The translations under genes were made by a program, and so were the position numbers. Source: Paenibacillus foliorum (GTDB lineage: Bacteria; Bacillota; Bacilli; Paenibacillales; NBRC-103111). From it: a DNA stretch of 64,000 nt. Every line of letters begins with the position of its first letter. Position 1 is the stretch's first letter. Below, in pieces: positions 1-10,100 of this stretch. Below the pieces are notes generated by a model. It worked only from the letters and a program-made list of their open reading frames with translations, did no database searches and was not told where the DNA came from. The DNA lies in NCBI RefSeq assembly GCF_013141765.1, contig NZ_WHOD01000087.1, positions 186,001 to 250,000 on the forward strand. The letters run 5' to 3'.

Positions 1-512
1 AAGGCTATAATTCTCCGAGATACTGCGAAGCCTTCCCATAGCAACCCCGCAAGTGCTAAGACCGACGCAAGTAAACCTATTATAAACCCGGCTAATGTAG
101 CGTAAGCGATGTTCCTTGTTCGATGTTGGCTAACTACAAATGGCTTACAGTATGACAATATTACGAGTGTTAAAGTGATGATAATAGCAGCCAACAGGCA
201 AGCATAAATACTTCCTCCCATATATAAACGAAAAGCAATTATTGCAGCGGAGACAACTAAAGCAGAACGCAACCCGGCATACAACAGGCAGATTGCTAAC
301 GGAACCGCTCGTAAATCATAGAAATATCCTGGAAGCAATTCCATACTTATCATCAAGGAGAGTAACGATGCACAAGTACATAGGACTGTAATTATGCCAA
401 CATTAACGACCTTTTGGTATTTATCGATTCGATCTACCCAAAACAGATGGTACATCATAACTGGGGCAAGTATGATAAGCATATTTAAGAGCAGCTCATG
501 GATTATATTCAA
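1..512 (-). CDS. Membrane sensor protein, 5TM-5TMR_LYT-type N-terminal region (partial)
   Basis: Only the first 170 codons lie in the window; the gene runs off the left edge. Reading leftwards from TTG at 512, preceded by AGGTGA, the protein has about five hydrophobic segments. It contains the block DLRAVPLAICLLYAGLRS followed by a Tyr-Met-Gly-Gly turn, which resembles the LytS/5TMR_LYT sensor module. In known families this module sits in front of GAF, histidine-kinase or GGDEF domains, so the missing part is probably a signalling output domain; which one cannot be seen. GTG at 521 is in frame but would overlap the ribosome site, so TTG is preferred. The family call is from recalled motif similarity. 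Confidence 0.6.
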   Translation of the reverse strand, partial: MNIIHELLLNMLIILAPVMMYHLFWVDRIDKYQKVVNVGIITVLCTCASLLSLMISMELLPGYFYDLRAVPLAICLLYAGLRSALVVSAAIIAFRLYMGGSIYACLLAAIIITLTLVILSYCKPFVVSQHRTRNIAYATLAGFIIGLLASVLALAGLLWEGFAVSRRIIA

Positions 513-603
513 TAGGATCACCTTATGTGTGATAGGATGTGATGGTTCAGACTAGGACTTTTACTTTATTCGACATATTTTTCAAATTTCCTACTTTAAT
601 AAC

Positions 604-645
604 AAAAAAAACCTTTTGCCTCATGAACAAGGAGAAAGGTTTTTA
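604..645 (-). terminator. Rho-independent terminator of the phosphoesterase gene
   Basis: An inverted repeat (AAAAACCTTT at 607-616 against AAAGGTTTTT at 635-644) is followed, on the minus strand, by a run of T residues. It lies just past the 3' end of the minus-strand phosphoesterase gene and separates it from the membrane sensor gene. Confidence 0.7.
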
Positions 646-670
646 TTTTGTGGTATCAGGTAACAGGAAG

Positions 671-1705
671 CTACCACAGAGGGATTTTCCATTCCGAGGA
701 TTCGATCCAAGTGCGATTGCTGAATTCCCGTGCGCGAAGCACAACCTGATGTGGATATACCTCTACATATAATCCTTGTGCCGGGTCTGCTTCCCCTCCT
801 GCTACACCACGTGTACGGCCGACAGAAGCATTATTGATCCAGTGAAAGGAATTCTGCCAGTTGTAATGTTCTTCCCCAACAAAATTGCGATGGCTGTGTC
901 CGGACAGCACGAATACATTTTTGTAAGGCGCAAGAATAGCTCTGAACTCCTTAGCTCGTATTACCCGGTGAGTTCCCCCGTCTGTTCCCGGATCCGGCAG
1001 CGGCTGATGAATGAATACGATTGCAGGCCGCCCGTCCTTATGAGCTTGCATGATGCTGCGCAGCCATTCCAATTGTTCATCCGAATACCACGCGCCCTCA
1101 CCCACCTCAGGTCTTTCCTGAACATAAGCTTCCTGTGACATCATAATTAGATGAACATCATTCACCCAGACATCAATATAGGGCTTTTTTGTATAATAGG
1201 CCATAAAATTGATAAATCGTTCGCGTGCCATTGAATCCGTTTTGCCGTTAGGCATGGTTTCTGTGGAGAATTCGCCTTTGGATGTCAGCCAAATGTCGTA
1301 ATAATCGTGGTTGCCCATGTTGGCATAAAGCTGTGGAAGCGTATATCCGTTTAAAATGTCTTTTAACAGCTTATAGTCGCTGGCTCTTCCGAAATCTGTT
1401 AAATCTCCTCCAAGAACAATAGCGTCAAGGGGTATTTCCCAAGCGGAAATGTCCTTAAGCGCCAGGTGAAGCCTATCTGTCATGCTGGATTCACTAACCG
1501 ATATATGAAGATCGCTCAGTAAAAAAAAGGACGCTAGCGGAGTATTGGAAAGTTCTTGTGCAGAGGAATGGGGTTGTCCAAATTTCACGTTTCCCGATTC
1601 GGCATTGACCATCCAACGACGGACAAAGGGAATCGAGGCGGTTGCCCCTGCTGACAAAAAGGCTAAAGACATCAGCATTTTTTTAACAAAACTTCTACGG
1701 TTCAT
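671..1705 (-). CDS. Exported calcineurin-like metallophosphoesterase
   Basis: This 344-residue protein belongs to the calcineurin-like metallophosphatase family, which hydrolyses phosphate esters with a two-metal centre. All the metal motifs are visible: SDLHIS (64-69, Asp/His), GGDLTD (99-104), GNHD (131-134), an isolated His near 233 in FIHQP, and GHSH (269-272). The N-terminus MNRRSFVKKM followed by a hydrophobic stretch is a twin-arginine (TAT) signal, so the folded enzyme is probably exported with its metals. It is a single-gene unit with its own terminator at 604-645. The substrate cannot be deduced from sequence; Icc/CpdA-like or phospholipase-like activity is possible. Confidence 0.85.
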   Translation of the reverse strand: MNRRSFVKKMLMSLAFLSAGATASIPFVRRWMVNAESGNVKFGQPHSSAQELSNTPLASFFLLSDLHISVSESSMTDRLHLALKDISAWEIPLDAIVLGGDLTDFGRASDYKLLKDILNGYTLPQLYANMGNHDYYDIWLTSKGEFSTETMPNGKTDSMARERFINFMAYYTKKPYIDVWVNDVHLIMMSQEAYVQERPEVGEGAWYSDEQLEWLRSIMQAHKDGRPAIVFIHQPLPDPGTDGGTHRVIRAKEFRAILAPYKNVFVLSGHSHRNFVGEEHYNWQNSFHWINNASVGRTRGVAGGEADPAQGLYVEVYPHQVVLRAREFSNRTWIESSEWKIPLW

Positions 1706-1850
1706 CTCGGTATCATCACCATCACTTATCCATTAAAATGCTCAATAAAGCCATCTTAATTATACCTTTACAATAGGTGAATCTCAATACTTGGTAAAAA
1801 TGATGTCGGGATATGTCGAATTGGTCGATGTTAATATGTGACATTGAGGG

Positions 1851-1880
1851 TTTACAAAAACCGGAAGCATCAAGTATAAT
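1851..1880 (+). promoter_or_regulatory. Sigma-A-type promoter of the ROK repressor gene
   Basis: TTTACA (1851-1856) and a perfect TATAAT (1875-1880) are separated by 18 bp. The expected start of transcription is near 1887, inside the operator at 1880-1908 and only about five bases before the first possible ATG. Confidence 0.7.
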
Positions 1881-1908
1881 GAATTAACTAAATGATTAAG
1901 AAAATAAA
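1880..1908 (+). promoter_or_regulatory. Putative ROK-repressor operator O1 (autoregulatory)
   Basis: This 29-bp stretch matches the one at 3189-3217 in 25 of 29 positions. Its core, CTAAATGATTAAG (1888-1900), is an imperfect palindrome. It overlaps the predicted +1 and the first ATG of the ROK repressor, the arrangement expected for negative autoregulation. The repressor assignment is inferred from adjacency and from the second copy in front of the next operon. Confidence 0.65.
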
Positions 1909-3106
1909 GGATGAGAGAACAATCGTTTCTAATAAAATGATTTATTTGCAGCAGGTTAAACAAAATAACATGTCAGAGGTGCTCGGACGCATATGGCAAT
2001 ACCGGCAAGCCTCCCGTGTTGAACTGGTTGAACGGACTGGATTAACATCGGGAACGCTAACTAATCTTACACATGAATTGATTGAAATGAACGTTCTGCG
2101 TGAGAATGAATCGATCTCGGGAAACGTGGGACGAAGAAGGGTTATGCTTGGATTTGACCCTCGTGTTTACCGGATCATTGGCTTGGATATCGGTCGGACT
2201 GCTCTTGAGATTGTAGTCATGGATCTAAATGGGGAAATATTACAATCGATTGAAAGGGATATGAGTGGTTGTAAAGGACCGGAGGAATATTTCCGTATCA
2301 TCACGCCTATCGTAAATGAAGTTAAGAAAGGTCTCGAAGCAGAGGGCTGTAAAATTCTCGGCCTAGGCGCTGGAATACCGGGCCCAATTGATTATGATCA
2401 AGGTACATTGCTTGCACCTCCGAATTTTCCAGGTTGGGAAGGATACCCCGTACAGCGTGTATTGGAAGAGCAGTGCGGTCTTGTTACGCTTATCGATGAT
2501 GATGCTCGGACTTCCGCAATGGCTGAACGCTGGTATGGATTAGGTAAAAGTAGTCAAAATCTTGTGTTTGTTACGATGGGTGTTGGTATCGGCGGTGGAG
2601 TGGTATCTGGAGGAGCGATTGTCAGGGGAGCGAATGGGCTTAGCGGTCAAGTGGGGCATATGACGATTGTACAGGATGGTAAAATGTGTGATTGCGGGAA
2701 TCGCGGCTGTTGGGAAACTGTAGGCTCAATTCCTGGCATTCTAAGCAGGTGGGCTCAAGGTGGTACTATAGAAGAATTTCAAGCAGCTATAAAGCGTAGA
2801 GAACCTGAGGCACTTCAGTGTTTAGATAAAACCATTAGCTATATGGAAACTGCGTTGGTTAACATTCAAAACCTGTATGATCCTGAGGTGATCGTGCTTG
2901 GTGGCCGGTTGTATCCTTTATTATCAGACAGCATGGATAGTCTGAAGCCACGTTTCCAGTCAAGATTATATGCCTTCGCCAAAGACCGATTGAGAATTGA
3001 ATCTTCCACTTTCGGAACATCTCAAGGTGCGGTAGGGGCTGCTGCTTTACTGCTGAATTTCCTTCTATCGGAGCCGGTCAGGCTGCTGTCGCTAACAGAG
3101 GGCTGA
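1892..3106 (+). CDS. ROK-family transcriptional repressor (NagC/XylR type)
   Basis: The 404-residue reading has a winged helix-turn-helix region (about 20-85, with GLTSGTLTNLTHELIEMN as the recognition part). A ROK sugar-binding domain starts at IIGLDIG (95-101). The ROK zinc motif CDCGNRGCWE (266-275) and its His partner in QVGHM are intact. The kinase-type catalytic segment reads IDDDARTSA instead of the usual NDANAAA, which fits a regulator rather than a kinase. It probably senses a sugar and controls the downstream operon and itself. The start is uncertain: ATG 1892 sits on the operator and would be nearly leaderless, while ATG 1937 gives a typical family N-terminus (MIYLQQVKQNN) but has no close ribosome site. 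Confidence 0.88.
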   Translation: MIKKIKDERTIVSNKMIYLQQVKQNNMSEVLGRIWQYRQASRVELVERTGLTSGTLTNLTHELIEMNVLRENESISGNVGRRRVMLGFDPRVYRIIGLDIGRTALEIVVMDLNGEILQSIERDMSGCKGPEEYFRIITPIVNEVKKGLEAEGCKILGLGAGIPGPIDYDQGTLLAPPNFPGWEGYPVQRVLEEQCGLVTLIDDDARTSAMAERWYGLGKSSQNLVFVTMGVGIGGGVVSGGAIVRGANGLSGQVGHMTIVQDGKMCDCGNRGCWETVGSIPGILSRWAQGGTIEEFQAAIKRREPEALQCLDKTISYMETALVNIQNLYDPEVIVLGGRLYPLLSDSMDSLKPRFQSRLYAFAKDRLRIESSTFGTSQGAVGAAALLLNFLLSEPVRLLSLTEG

Positions 3107-3188
3107 TCGGGAAACTTCAAAATTAGATAGTACAAGGATGGATTAACTTATTTTAAAAAAGAGAGAAGATGGTATGAAATTTTTTTGG

Positions 3189-3217
3189 TTAATTAACTTA
3201 ATTATTAAGAAAATTAA
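3189..3217 (+). promoter_or_regulatory. Putative ROK-repressor operator O2 in front of the glycan operon
   Basis: The core CTTAATTATTAAG (3197-3209) is a perfect 13-bp palindrome. The surrounding 29 bp differ from the sequence over the ROK repressor start in only four positions. It lies directly upstream of the ribosome site of the first operon gene, where bound repressor would block transcription. No confident -35/-10 pair was found here. Confidence 0.65.
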
Positions 3218-3234
3218 TTCTGGAGGTGTTTGCC

Positions 3235-4248
3235 TTGAATGGCTTGTTGTATCGTCCTATCCGCAACGACGGCTGCAGAATTATTGATGATATTGTTTTT
3301 AAAGGTTATCGTTCTCTACTGTTGGAAAATGAAAAGCTGCTCATTCATTTGCTGTTGGATAAGGGCGGGGAGCCTGTTCGTTGGCTGCATAAGGAGACAG
3401 ATACCGATTTCATCTGGTTTACTGAGCAAAGCTTGAGCCGAGCCCATCCTTTGTATGCGGATTATCAAGACAATTATCAGGGTGGATGGCAGGAGATGCT
3501 CCCTGAAGTGAGCTACACCTCCCAATACCGGGGGGCAACGGTGCATCGTGGAGAATCCGCCATTACGCCTTGGGATTATCAAATCATCAAGGATGACAGG
3601 GATGAGATTCAAGTATTGCTCATCAACCGCATTCGCTCAATGCCTCTAGTTACGGAAAAATTAATTACTCTAAAGTCTGGAAGCGGGACTGTGAGTATTG
3701 AGGAAACTCTTCATAATAGATCTGCCTCAACCGAGCTTGAAGTTAATTGGGGGCATCATCTGGCTTACGGATTTCCTTTTCTCGAACAAGAATCTTTCAT
3801 AACACTGGACGATGGTGCAAAAATAGTTCATCCAGGTACCAAGGAGAGCTGGGATTGGCCGAAGCTCGTACAGAATGACGGGATAACCACCGACCTATCG
3901 CTTATGCCTGCTGAGAGAACTGAACGCGAGCTGCTCTATATCCGAATGAACGAGCATAAATACCGCCTAACAAATCCACGCAAGCAGGTTGCTCTAGAGG
4001 TTCGATGGGATGGAAAGGTATGGCCGTATTTATGGTATTGGCAAAATTTCAAGGCAGACTGTGACGCTCCATTCTATGGCTGCGAATATAACATTGGCTT
4101 GGAAATGTTCAATGTTCCTCCCAAATTGACATTGGGTGAGGCGGCGGAGCTCGGACTAGCCTTGAAAGTTCCAGCTGGGGGAAATATTACTGCATGGTTG
4201 GAACTAGAGGCTGTTGATATAAGAAAGGAGGCGGCCAATGACTGTTGA
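3235..4248 (+). CDS. Aldose 1-epimerase-like (galactose mutarotase fold) protein
   Basis: This protein of 337 residues is read from TTG 3235, chosen because GGAGGTG at 3222-3228 lies at correct spacing; GTG 3226 would overlap that site. It resembles the galactose-mutarotase-like superfamily: an early GGWQEMLPE block, ELEVNWGHHLAYGFPF in the middle (a WGHH motif typical of aldose epimerases), and a late acidic/aromatic block PFYGCEYNIGLE. Such enzymes interconvert sugar anomers or bind sugars. It is the first gene of the operon, and its end overlaps the next start by 11 bp, suggesting translational coupling. The substrate is unknown; an unusual sugar released by the GH38 enzymes is the natural guess. 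Confidence 0.65.
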   Translation: MNGLLYRPIRNDGCRIIDDIVFKGYRSLLLENEKLLIHLLLDKGGEPVRWLHKETDTDFIWFTEQSLSRAHPLYADYQDNYQGGWQEMLPEVSYTSQYRGATVHRGESAITPWDYQIIKDDRDEIQVLLINRIRSMPLVTEKLITLKSGSGTVSIEETLHNRSASTELEVNWGHHLAYGFPFLEQESFITLDDGAKIVHPGTKESWDWPKLVQNDGITTDLSLMPAERTERELLYIRMNEHKYRLTNPRKQVALEVRWDGKVWPYLWYWQNFKADCDAPFYGCEYNIGLEMFNVPPKLTLGEAAELGLALKVPAGGNITAWLELEAVDIRKEAANDC

Positions 4249-6259
4249 TAATCGACTATCATTTCAAGGGATTAAAACAAACTCTGTTTTTGATCGGACC
4301 AATCTTGTTACTATTAAAAATATGGCTCGACCCTACGAGGATACTCTAGAGCAGTGGTCTGGCTCCAGTTCTTTGGAATTTCAGCAATTGGTAGACCGAA
4401 TAATAGCAGCGCGTTTGGCGGGATTGCCTGTTATATGGTCCATGGGGGCCCATGTAATTAAAAATGGGCTTTCACGTTACATCATTGAATTAGTCAGACA
4501 CGGGTTTCTAACTCATGTTTCAGGCAATGGAGCCACAAGTATTCACGATTTTGAACTGGCTTTTCTGGGCGAGACCTCTGAGGACGTGGCACGTTCGATA
4601 GAGGACGGCTCTTTCGGCATGTGGGAGGAAACCGGACGTTATATGAACGAAGCGGTTCAACAGGGGGCCAAGCTCGGCATGGGCTACGGGGCGAGTCTTT
4701 ATACATATTTATCTGCTCATCCACAACAATTTCCTTATTATGATGATTGCGTCTTTGTTCAGTGCCAGAAATATGGAGTTCCTTATACATGCCACATCTC
4801 GATTGGTACCGATATTATCCATCAGCATCCAATAGTTGATTTCGCGGCTCTGGGGGCAGCCTCTGGTGAAGATTTCCGTCTTATGAGCCGTTCGGTAGAG
4901 GGAATGCAGGGGGGCGGGGTGTTTCTCAACTTTGGTTCCGCTATTTCGGGTCCGGAAATTTTCTTGAAATGTTTAGCGCTTGCCCGTAACAAAGGCTTGC
5001 CGATGAGCGAAATTATGGCTGCCAATTTCGATATCGTTTCGGTGCCTGCCGGGGCAAAGCCCCGAGATACGGACCCAGCCTACCATTATAGGCCGCGGCG
5101 TGTTTTTATCGATAGATTGAACGAAATTGGGGGAAAGGGTTATTTGTTTCCCGGTCTGCATCAGCAGACGATACCGGCATTGTTTCACGCATTGCTGCTG
5201 AGGAAGGAAGAAATGGGCGTTGAGTTTCCTGAAATATCAACAATGTCTCTCAAGAACGCTCAAATAGACGGGAAGCGTCAGGTCACACTGTATCCGGTAA
5301 GTACGAGAAATAACAAGCTAGATGTGGAAGCGTTATCAGAGCTGGAGCAAGACGAGGAGAGCCAAAGCACTCTGGGAAGCTTGAATGGCCCTGAGTTCGA
5401 TGATTTTATTAAACGACTATGGACTGCTCGTAAGAACGGTTGCCGTGTATTGGTATCGATTGGAAGCAATATGATAGGTAGCGGAGCGAATCGATATTTG
5501 ATCGATTTAATAAAACGTGGATATATTACGCATCTCGCCCTTACAGGCGCAGCCTGCAGCCAGGATATCGAGTTGGCAGTATGTGGTCGAGCGGAAGAGC
5601 TTGAAGAAGGATATCTGCAAGCCGGGAAGCTAGGCATGTGGAAGGAAGCAGGAGATATCATACATCAGGCATTAACGGATGGCCTTGCTGAAGGCTTGGG
5701 ATATGGGGAAAGCTTAATGGCTTATGCGAGCAAGTATCCGCAGAGTTTTCCCTATTTCGAAGAGAGCTTATTAGGGGCATGCGCGCGATATGGTATTCCT
5801 TACACCTGTCACATTACTATCGGCACCGATGATATACAGCTTCATCCGAATTCCAATTTTGCTGAGCAAGCGAAAGCGAGCGGATATGACTTCCAGTCGT
5901 ACTGCCATTCAGTGGCGAGTTTGGAAGGCGGAGTTTTCATTAATTTTGGCTCAGCCGTGACCGGACCGGAGGTTTTTCTTAAAGCATTGTCCATCTCCAG
6001 AAATTTGCTGCATCAGGTACATCATATTACAACTGCGAACTTCGATATTGTAAAGCTTGGCGATTATTCGAAAAAAGTCGGCTACGAGGACTGGGACTAT
6101 TATTACCGACCGCGCAAAAATATTATTCATAGGCCAACCAGTCTTGGTGGAAAAGGATTTCATTGGGAGGGCTTGCATGCGGATACGGTTCCCGCCGTGT
6201 GGAAAGCGCTTGCTTCTGTAGAGAAGGATGCTGGAGATACGAATTCCAAACATTTATAA
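4238..6259 (+). CDS. Tandemly duplicated deoxyhypusine-synthase-like protein
   Basis: This 673-residue protein consists of two homologous halves (about 35-325 and 375-665). Both contain G[AS][HN]xIxxGxxRYxI[ED]L (70-84 and 409-423), YTCHIxIGTD (183-192 and 522-531), NFGSAxxGPEVFLKxL-type blocks (231-246 and 569-583) and a late GKGxxxxGLHxxTxPA block. The first block and the order of glycine-rich turns recall the Rossmann-type NAD fold of deoxyhypusine synthase, but the catalytic Lys context of true synthases is not evident. Bacteria do not use hypusine, so a different, probably sugar- or amine-related reaction is likely. AGGAGG precedes ATG 4238. The function is unknown; the family link is moderate to weak. 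Confidence 0.55.
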   Translation: MTVDNRLSFQGIKTNSVFDRTNLVTIKNMARPYEDTLEQWSGSSSLEFQQLVDRIIAARLAGLPVIWSMGAHVIKNGLSRYIIELVRHGFLTHVSGNGATSIHDFELAFLGETSEDVARSIEDGSFGMWEETGRYMNEAVQQGAKLGMGYGASLYTYLSAHPQQFPYYDDCVFVQCQKYGVPYTCHISIGTDIIHQHPIVDFAALGAASGEDFRLMSRSVEGMQGGGVFLNFGSAISGPEIFLKCLALARNKGLPMSEIMAANFDIVSVPAGAKPRDTDPAYHYRPRRVFIDRLNEIGGKGYLFPGLHQQTIPALFHALLLRKEEMGVEFPEISTMSLKNAQIDGKRQVTLYPVSTRNNKLDVEALSELEQDEESQSTLGSLNGPEFDDFIKRLWTARKNGCRVLVSIGSNMIGSGANRYLIDLIKRGYITHLALTGAACSQDIELAVCGRAEELEEGYLQAGKLGMWKEAGDIIHQALTDGLAEGLGYGESLMAYASKYPQSFPYFEESLLGACARYGIPYTCHITIGTDDIQLHPNSNFAEQAKASGYDFQSYCHSVASLEGGVFINFGSAVTGPEVFLKALSISRNLLHQVHHITTANFDIVKLGDYSKKVGYEDWDYYYRPRKNIIHRPTSLGGKGFHWEGLHADTVPAVWKALASVEKDAGDTNSKHL

Positions 6260-6274
6260 AGGAGTGCGAGAAAG

Positions 6275-7090
6275 ATGAGCAGCACGAGACAGATTGGAAG
6301 GGTTAAGGCGGTACTGTTCGATTTTGACGGTACGCTGTCGACTCTTAGAGCAGGCTGGGAAGAAACGATGGCTCCATTTTTCAAAGAAGCGATTTCTGGA
6401 AGCTATAGCATAACACCAGAGGAATCCGCTTTGCTTGAGCAGGAAATTGAAGACTATATTGATCAGTCGACTGGCATTCAAACGATTTTCCAGATGAGAT
6501 GGCTGGCAGAGAAGGTTAAGGAAAAGGGCTGGAACGTTGAGATTCTGGGGGAATGGGATTACAAAGCAGAATATAATCGCCGTTTGCTGCTTAAGGTGGA
6601 AGAGCGTGTGAGAGGCTTGCGTGATGGTTTATACGATCCGACAGATTTTTTGATCAAGGGATCGGAATCACTGCTTGAGGAACTGCATAAGGAAGGCATT
6701 CCCATGTACATAGCTAGTGGAACGGACCATCCAGATGTTGTGAACGAGGCTGAAGTGCTTGGCGTTAAGTCTTATTTCAAGGAGATTGCAGGTGCTCCCG
6801 TGGGTCGTGCGGATTGCTCTAAGGAAAAAGTGATTCAGGAGCTCTTGTCGCAGCAAGATTTCCGCAAAGAAGGTCTTGCTGTAATAGGAGACGGAAAGGT
6901 AGAAATTAGACTGGCCAAGGAGAACGGTGCGGCTGCCTTCGGGCTGGCTAGCGATGAAATCGAACGGGAAGGCATAAACCCGATTAAACAGCAGCGGCTG
7001 GAAGCCGCGGGAGCCGACCGCATTGCTGGAGACTTCACGGACATCGCACAATGGCTGGAGTGGCTAGGGATTAGCAGACGAGCAGAGTAG
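6275..7090 (+). CDS. HAD-superfamily phosphatase
   Basis: This 271-residue HAD hydrolase has motif I DFDGT (16-20) with both catalytic Asp residues, a motif II/III region around YIASGTD (145-151), a Lys in CSKEK (181-185) and a motif IV region IGDGKVE (204-210). Motif IV ends in Glu210 rather than the more common Asp. A helical cap (about 30-125) makes it a phosphoglycolate-phosphatase-like class I member. It starts 16 bp after the previous gene with GGAG upstream. Next to a GmhA-like isomerase and an RfaE1-like kinase, it could dephosphorylate a sugar phosphate as GmhB does in heptose synthesis, although it belongs to a different HAD subclass. Confidence 0.8.
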   Translation: MSSTRQIGRVKAVLFDFDGTLSTLRAGWEETMAPFFKEAISGSYSITPEESALLEQEIEDYIDQSTGIQTIFQMRWLAEKVKEKGWNVEILGEWDYKAEYNRRLLLKVEERVRGLRDGLYDPTDFLIKGSESLLEELHKEGIPMYIASGTDHPDVVNEAEVLGVKSYFKEIAGAPVGRADCSKEKVIQELLSQQDFRKEGLAVIGDGKVEIRLAKENGAAAFGLASDEIEREGINPIKQQRLEAAGADRIAGDFTDIAQWLEWLGISRRAE

Positions 7091-7183
7091 GGGCGGTTGA
7101 ACACAGCTTGATAAAGCAAGTGAAATAAGTGAAGGGAAATACAGTCGCCTAATAGTGGACTAATCACCTAAGGAGGATTATGC

Positions 7184-10100
7184 ATGTTTTTAACCATGGA
7201 TAAATTGTGGAAACGAATAGAGGAATTGAAGGAGCATCGTTATGTCGATCATCGCGAGATTCCCACATACGACTTCTGGATCGATCAGGAGGCTGAGATT
7301 GCGCAGAAACCGCCCGAAGATGCTGAATGGGGAAGAATGGCTGTTGGCGATCGTTGGCAAGGCTGGGATTTGACCGCGTGGTTGAAGACTGATGCGGTAA
7401 TTCCAGCAGAATGGTCGGGTAAACAAATTGTCGGTCTATTCGACTTCGGCAAAACCGGTTCCGGACACAATTGGGGCTTTGAATCCCTGCTCTATGTTAA
7501 TGGTGAGCCTTATCAAGGTGTTGGCAGTAACCACACGGAGGTTTGGTTTCCCGAGTCGTTCCTGGGACAAAATATCGAGCTGCTGTTCAAGGTCTGGAGC
7601 GGCTTAAGTGGAGCCGATGGAGCAAAAACAGTGCAGGAGCATCAGCTGCGCATGTCGGCATTAGCAGTTCTTGAAACGGAAACGGATGATCTCTACCATA
7701 CGGCATTCGCTGTCTGGCATACGATTCAAGTGCTGGAAGAGAATCGCTGGGAAAGGCAAGCACTGGTCAAAGCACTTGATCGTGCGCTGCTGCTGTTGAA
7801 TTGGCGAGTACCCGGTGATCACGCTTTCTATGAAAGCGTTCACGAGGCCAACCGGAAATTAAAGGGGGAGCTGGAGAGTCTTCCTACCTTCCAGCCCTTG
7901 ACGGTACGCTGCATCGGCCATACGCACATAGATGTGGCTTGGTTGTGGAGATTGAAGCATACACGAGAGAAAGCGGCTCGTTCATTTTCTACTGTGCTGC
8001 GTCTGATGGAGCAGTTCCCTGAGTATGTCTTTCTACAAACACAGCCACAGCTGTATGAATATATAGAGCAGGATTATCCGGAAATTTTCGCCAAAATTAA
8101 AGAACGCGTTCAAGAAGGACGGTGGGAAGCCGGTGGTGCCATGTGGCTGGAATCGGATTGCAACATTCCTTCCGGTGAATCCCTTGTACGGCAGTTATTA
8201 TATGGAATGCGTTATTTCGAGCGTACTTTCGGAGTTAAGTGTGAGTATTTATGGCTCCCAGATGTTTTTGGTTACAGCTGGGCTTTACCACAAATATTAC
8301 AAAAAAGCGGATTGCGTCACTTCATGACAACTAAAATCAGCTGGAATGTATATAACCGGTTTCCACATGACACCTTTTATTGGAAAGGCATTGACGGTAC
8401 AGAAATATTAACGCATTACATTACAACGCCTGATCCGGACATTAAGGAAAGCACATTCACCCGGTTTTATACGTATAACGGGCAGGTGCTGCCTGCAACT
8501 TTAAACGGTATTTGGAACAATTATCGGGATAAGGAGGTTAACGACTCTGAACTGCTTTTATCTTACGGTTGGGGCGATGGGGGCGGTGGACCAACACGCA
8601 CGATGCTAGAAATGCGCAGAAGGCTGGAAAAAATGCCGGGAATGCCAAAGGCAATTACCGGACGCGCTGATGAGTTTTTCAATAAGCTGGAGCAGACAGT
8701 AGAGAAATCAGACCGCTATGTGCACCATTGGGACGGGGAACTGTATTTGGAGCTGCACCGAGGCACCTACACTTCACAGGGCTATGTCAAAAAGATGAAC
8801 CGGCGTATGGAATTTCTGCTTCGGGATGCGGAGATGGCTTCGGTTTTCAGCAGTCCACTTACAGGTTATGCGGCTTACCCTCAACAGCAGCTATATGACA
8901 GCTGGAAGATTGTATTACGCAATCAATTCCATGATATTTTGCCAGGCTCATCGATAACAGAAGTGTATGAGGATTGCCATATCGAATATGCTGAAGCAGA
9001 GCTTTTGGCTCAAGATGCTTTTTCGAAGGGATTAGGACTACTGGGGTCATGCGTAGCAGCAAAAGCAGGAGAATGGCTCGTGTTTAACTCATTGCCATGG
9101 AAGCGCAGCGAGATTGTGCATCTTCCTTGGAAGCAAAGCTATGAGGGACAACAATGGATAGATGCATCGGGTGCAGTATTGGCGGCCAATCACATCAGTG
9201 GAACCGATGGAGGTGAAGGACAGCTCCAGCTCCTTGTAGGGAACATTCCAGCAATGGGATATACGACCTTGCGTATGCAAGCAGCAGCGTCGATAGAGGT
9301 GACATCAGCAGTTGCAGCGCAGCAGTCCTCGTCATTTTCTTTTGGAGAGCAGCGCGTGTCCACACCTTATTATGAGATCGAATGGAATGAAGCCGGCCAG
9401 CTCCGCAGGCTACTTGATAAAAGAACCGGTCGTGAGGTCATTGCAGCAGGAGAAAACGCCAACCGTTTTGATATCCATGAGGATAAACCAGCTTTCCATG
9501 ACAACTGGGAAATCGATATCTTTTATATGGAGAAAGTACGTCATGTAACTGATTTGCGGAGTGTAACTGTGGCAGAAGAAGGTCCACTCCGGGCAGTCAT
9601 CCATTTTGAATGGGAGTATGGCCCAACAAGGATCACGCAGGATATGATCTTGTATGCGGATCATCCTAGGATCGACTTCTCCACATGGGTTGATTGGCAT
9701 GAAAGGGAAACGCTGTTAAAGGTGGCATTCCCGGTTTGCGTTCGAGCGGCGGCAGCAACCTATGAAATTCAGTTCGGGCACGTGCAGCGTCCCACACATT
9801 GGAACACAAGCTGGGATTATGCGAGATTTGAAACATGTGCTCACAAATGGGTTGATTTATCCGAGCGTGGATTTGGCGTCAGTTTATTGAATGATTGCAA
9901 ATACGGCCACGACATTAAGGATCATGTAATGCGGCTTACTTTGATTAAATCATCCAATAAGCCTGATCCGGAATGTGATAAAGGGGAGCATACCTTTACT
10001 TATTCCCTGCTCCCGCATGACGGGGATTGGTTTACTGCAGGTACTGCTGAGCAGGCGCACAGATTGAATGTGCCGGTAACAGTTATGGAAATATCCGATA

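Noticed and set aside
539..1138. Plus-strand ORFs opposite the phosphoesterase gene and its terminator
   Set aside because: They have no ribosome sites or family features; the minus strand holds a full set of phosphoesterase motifs.
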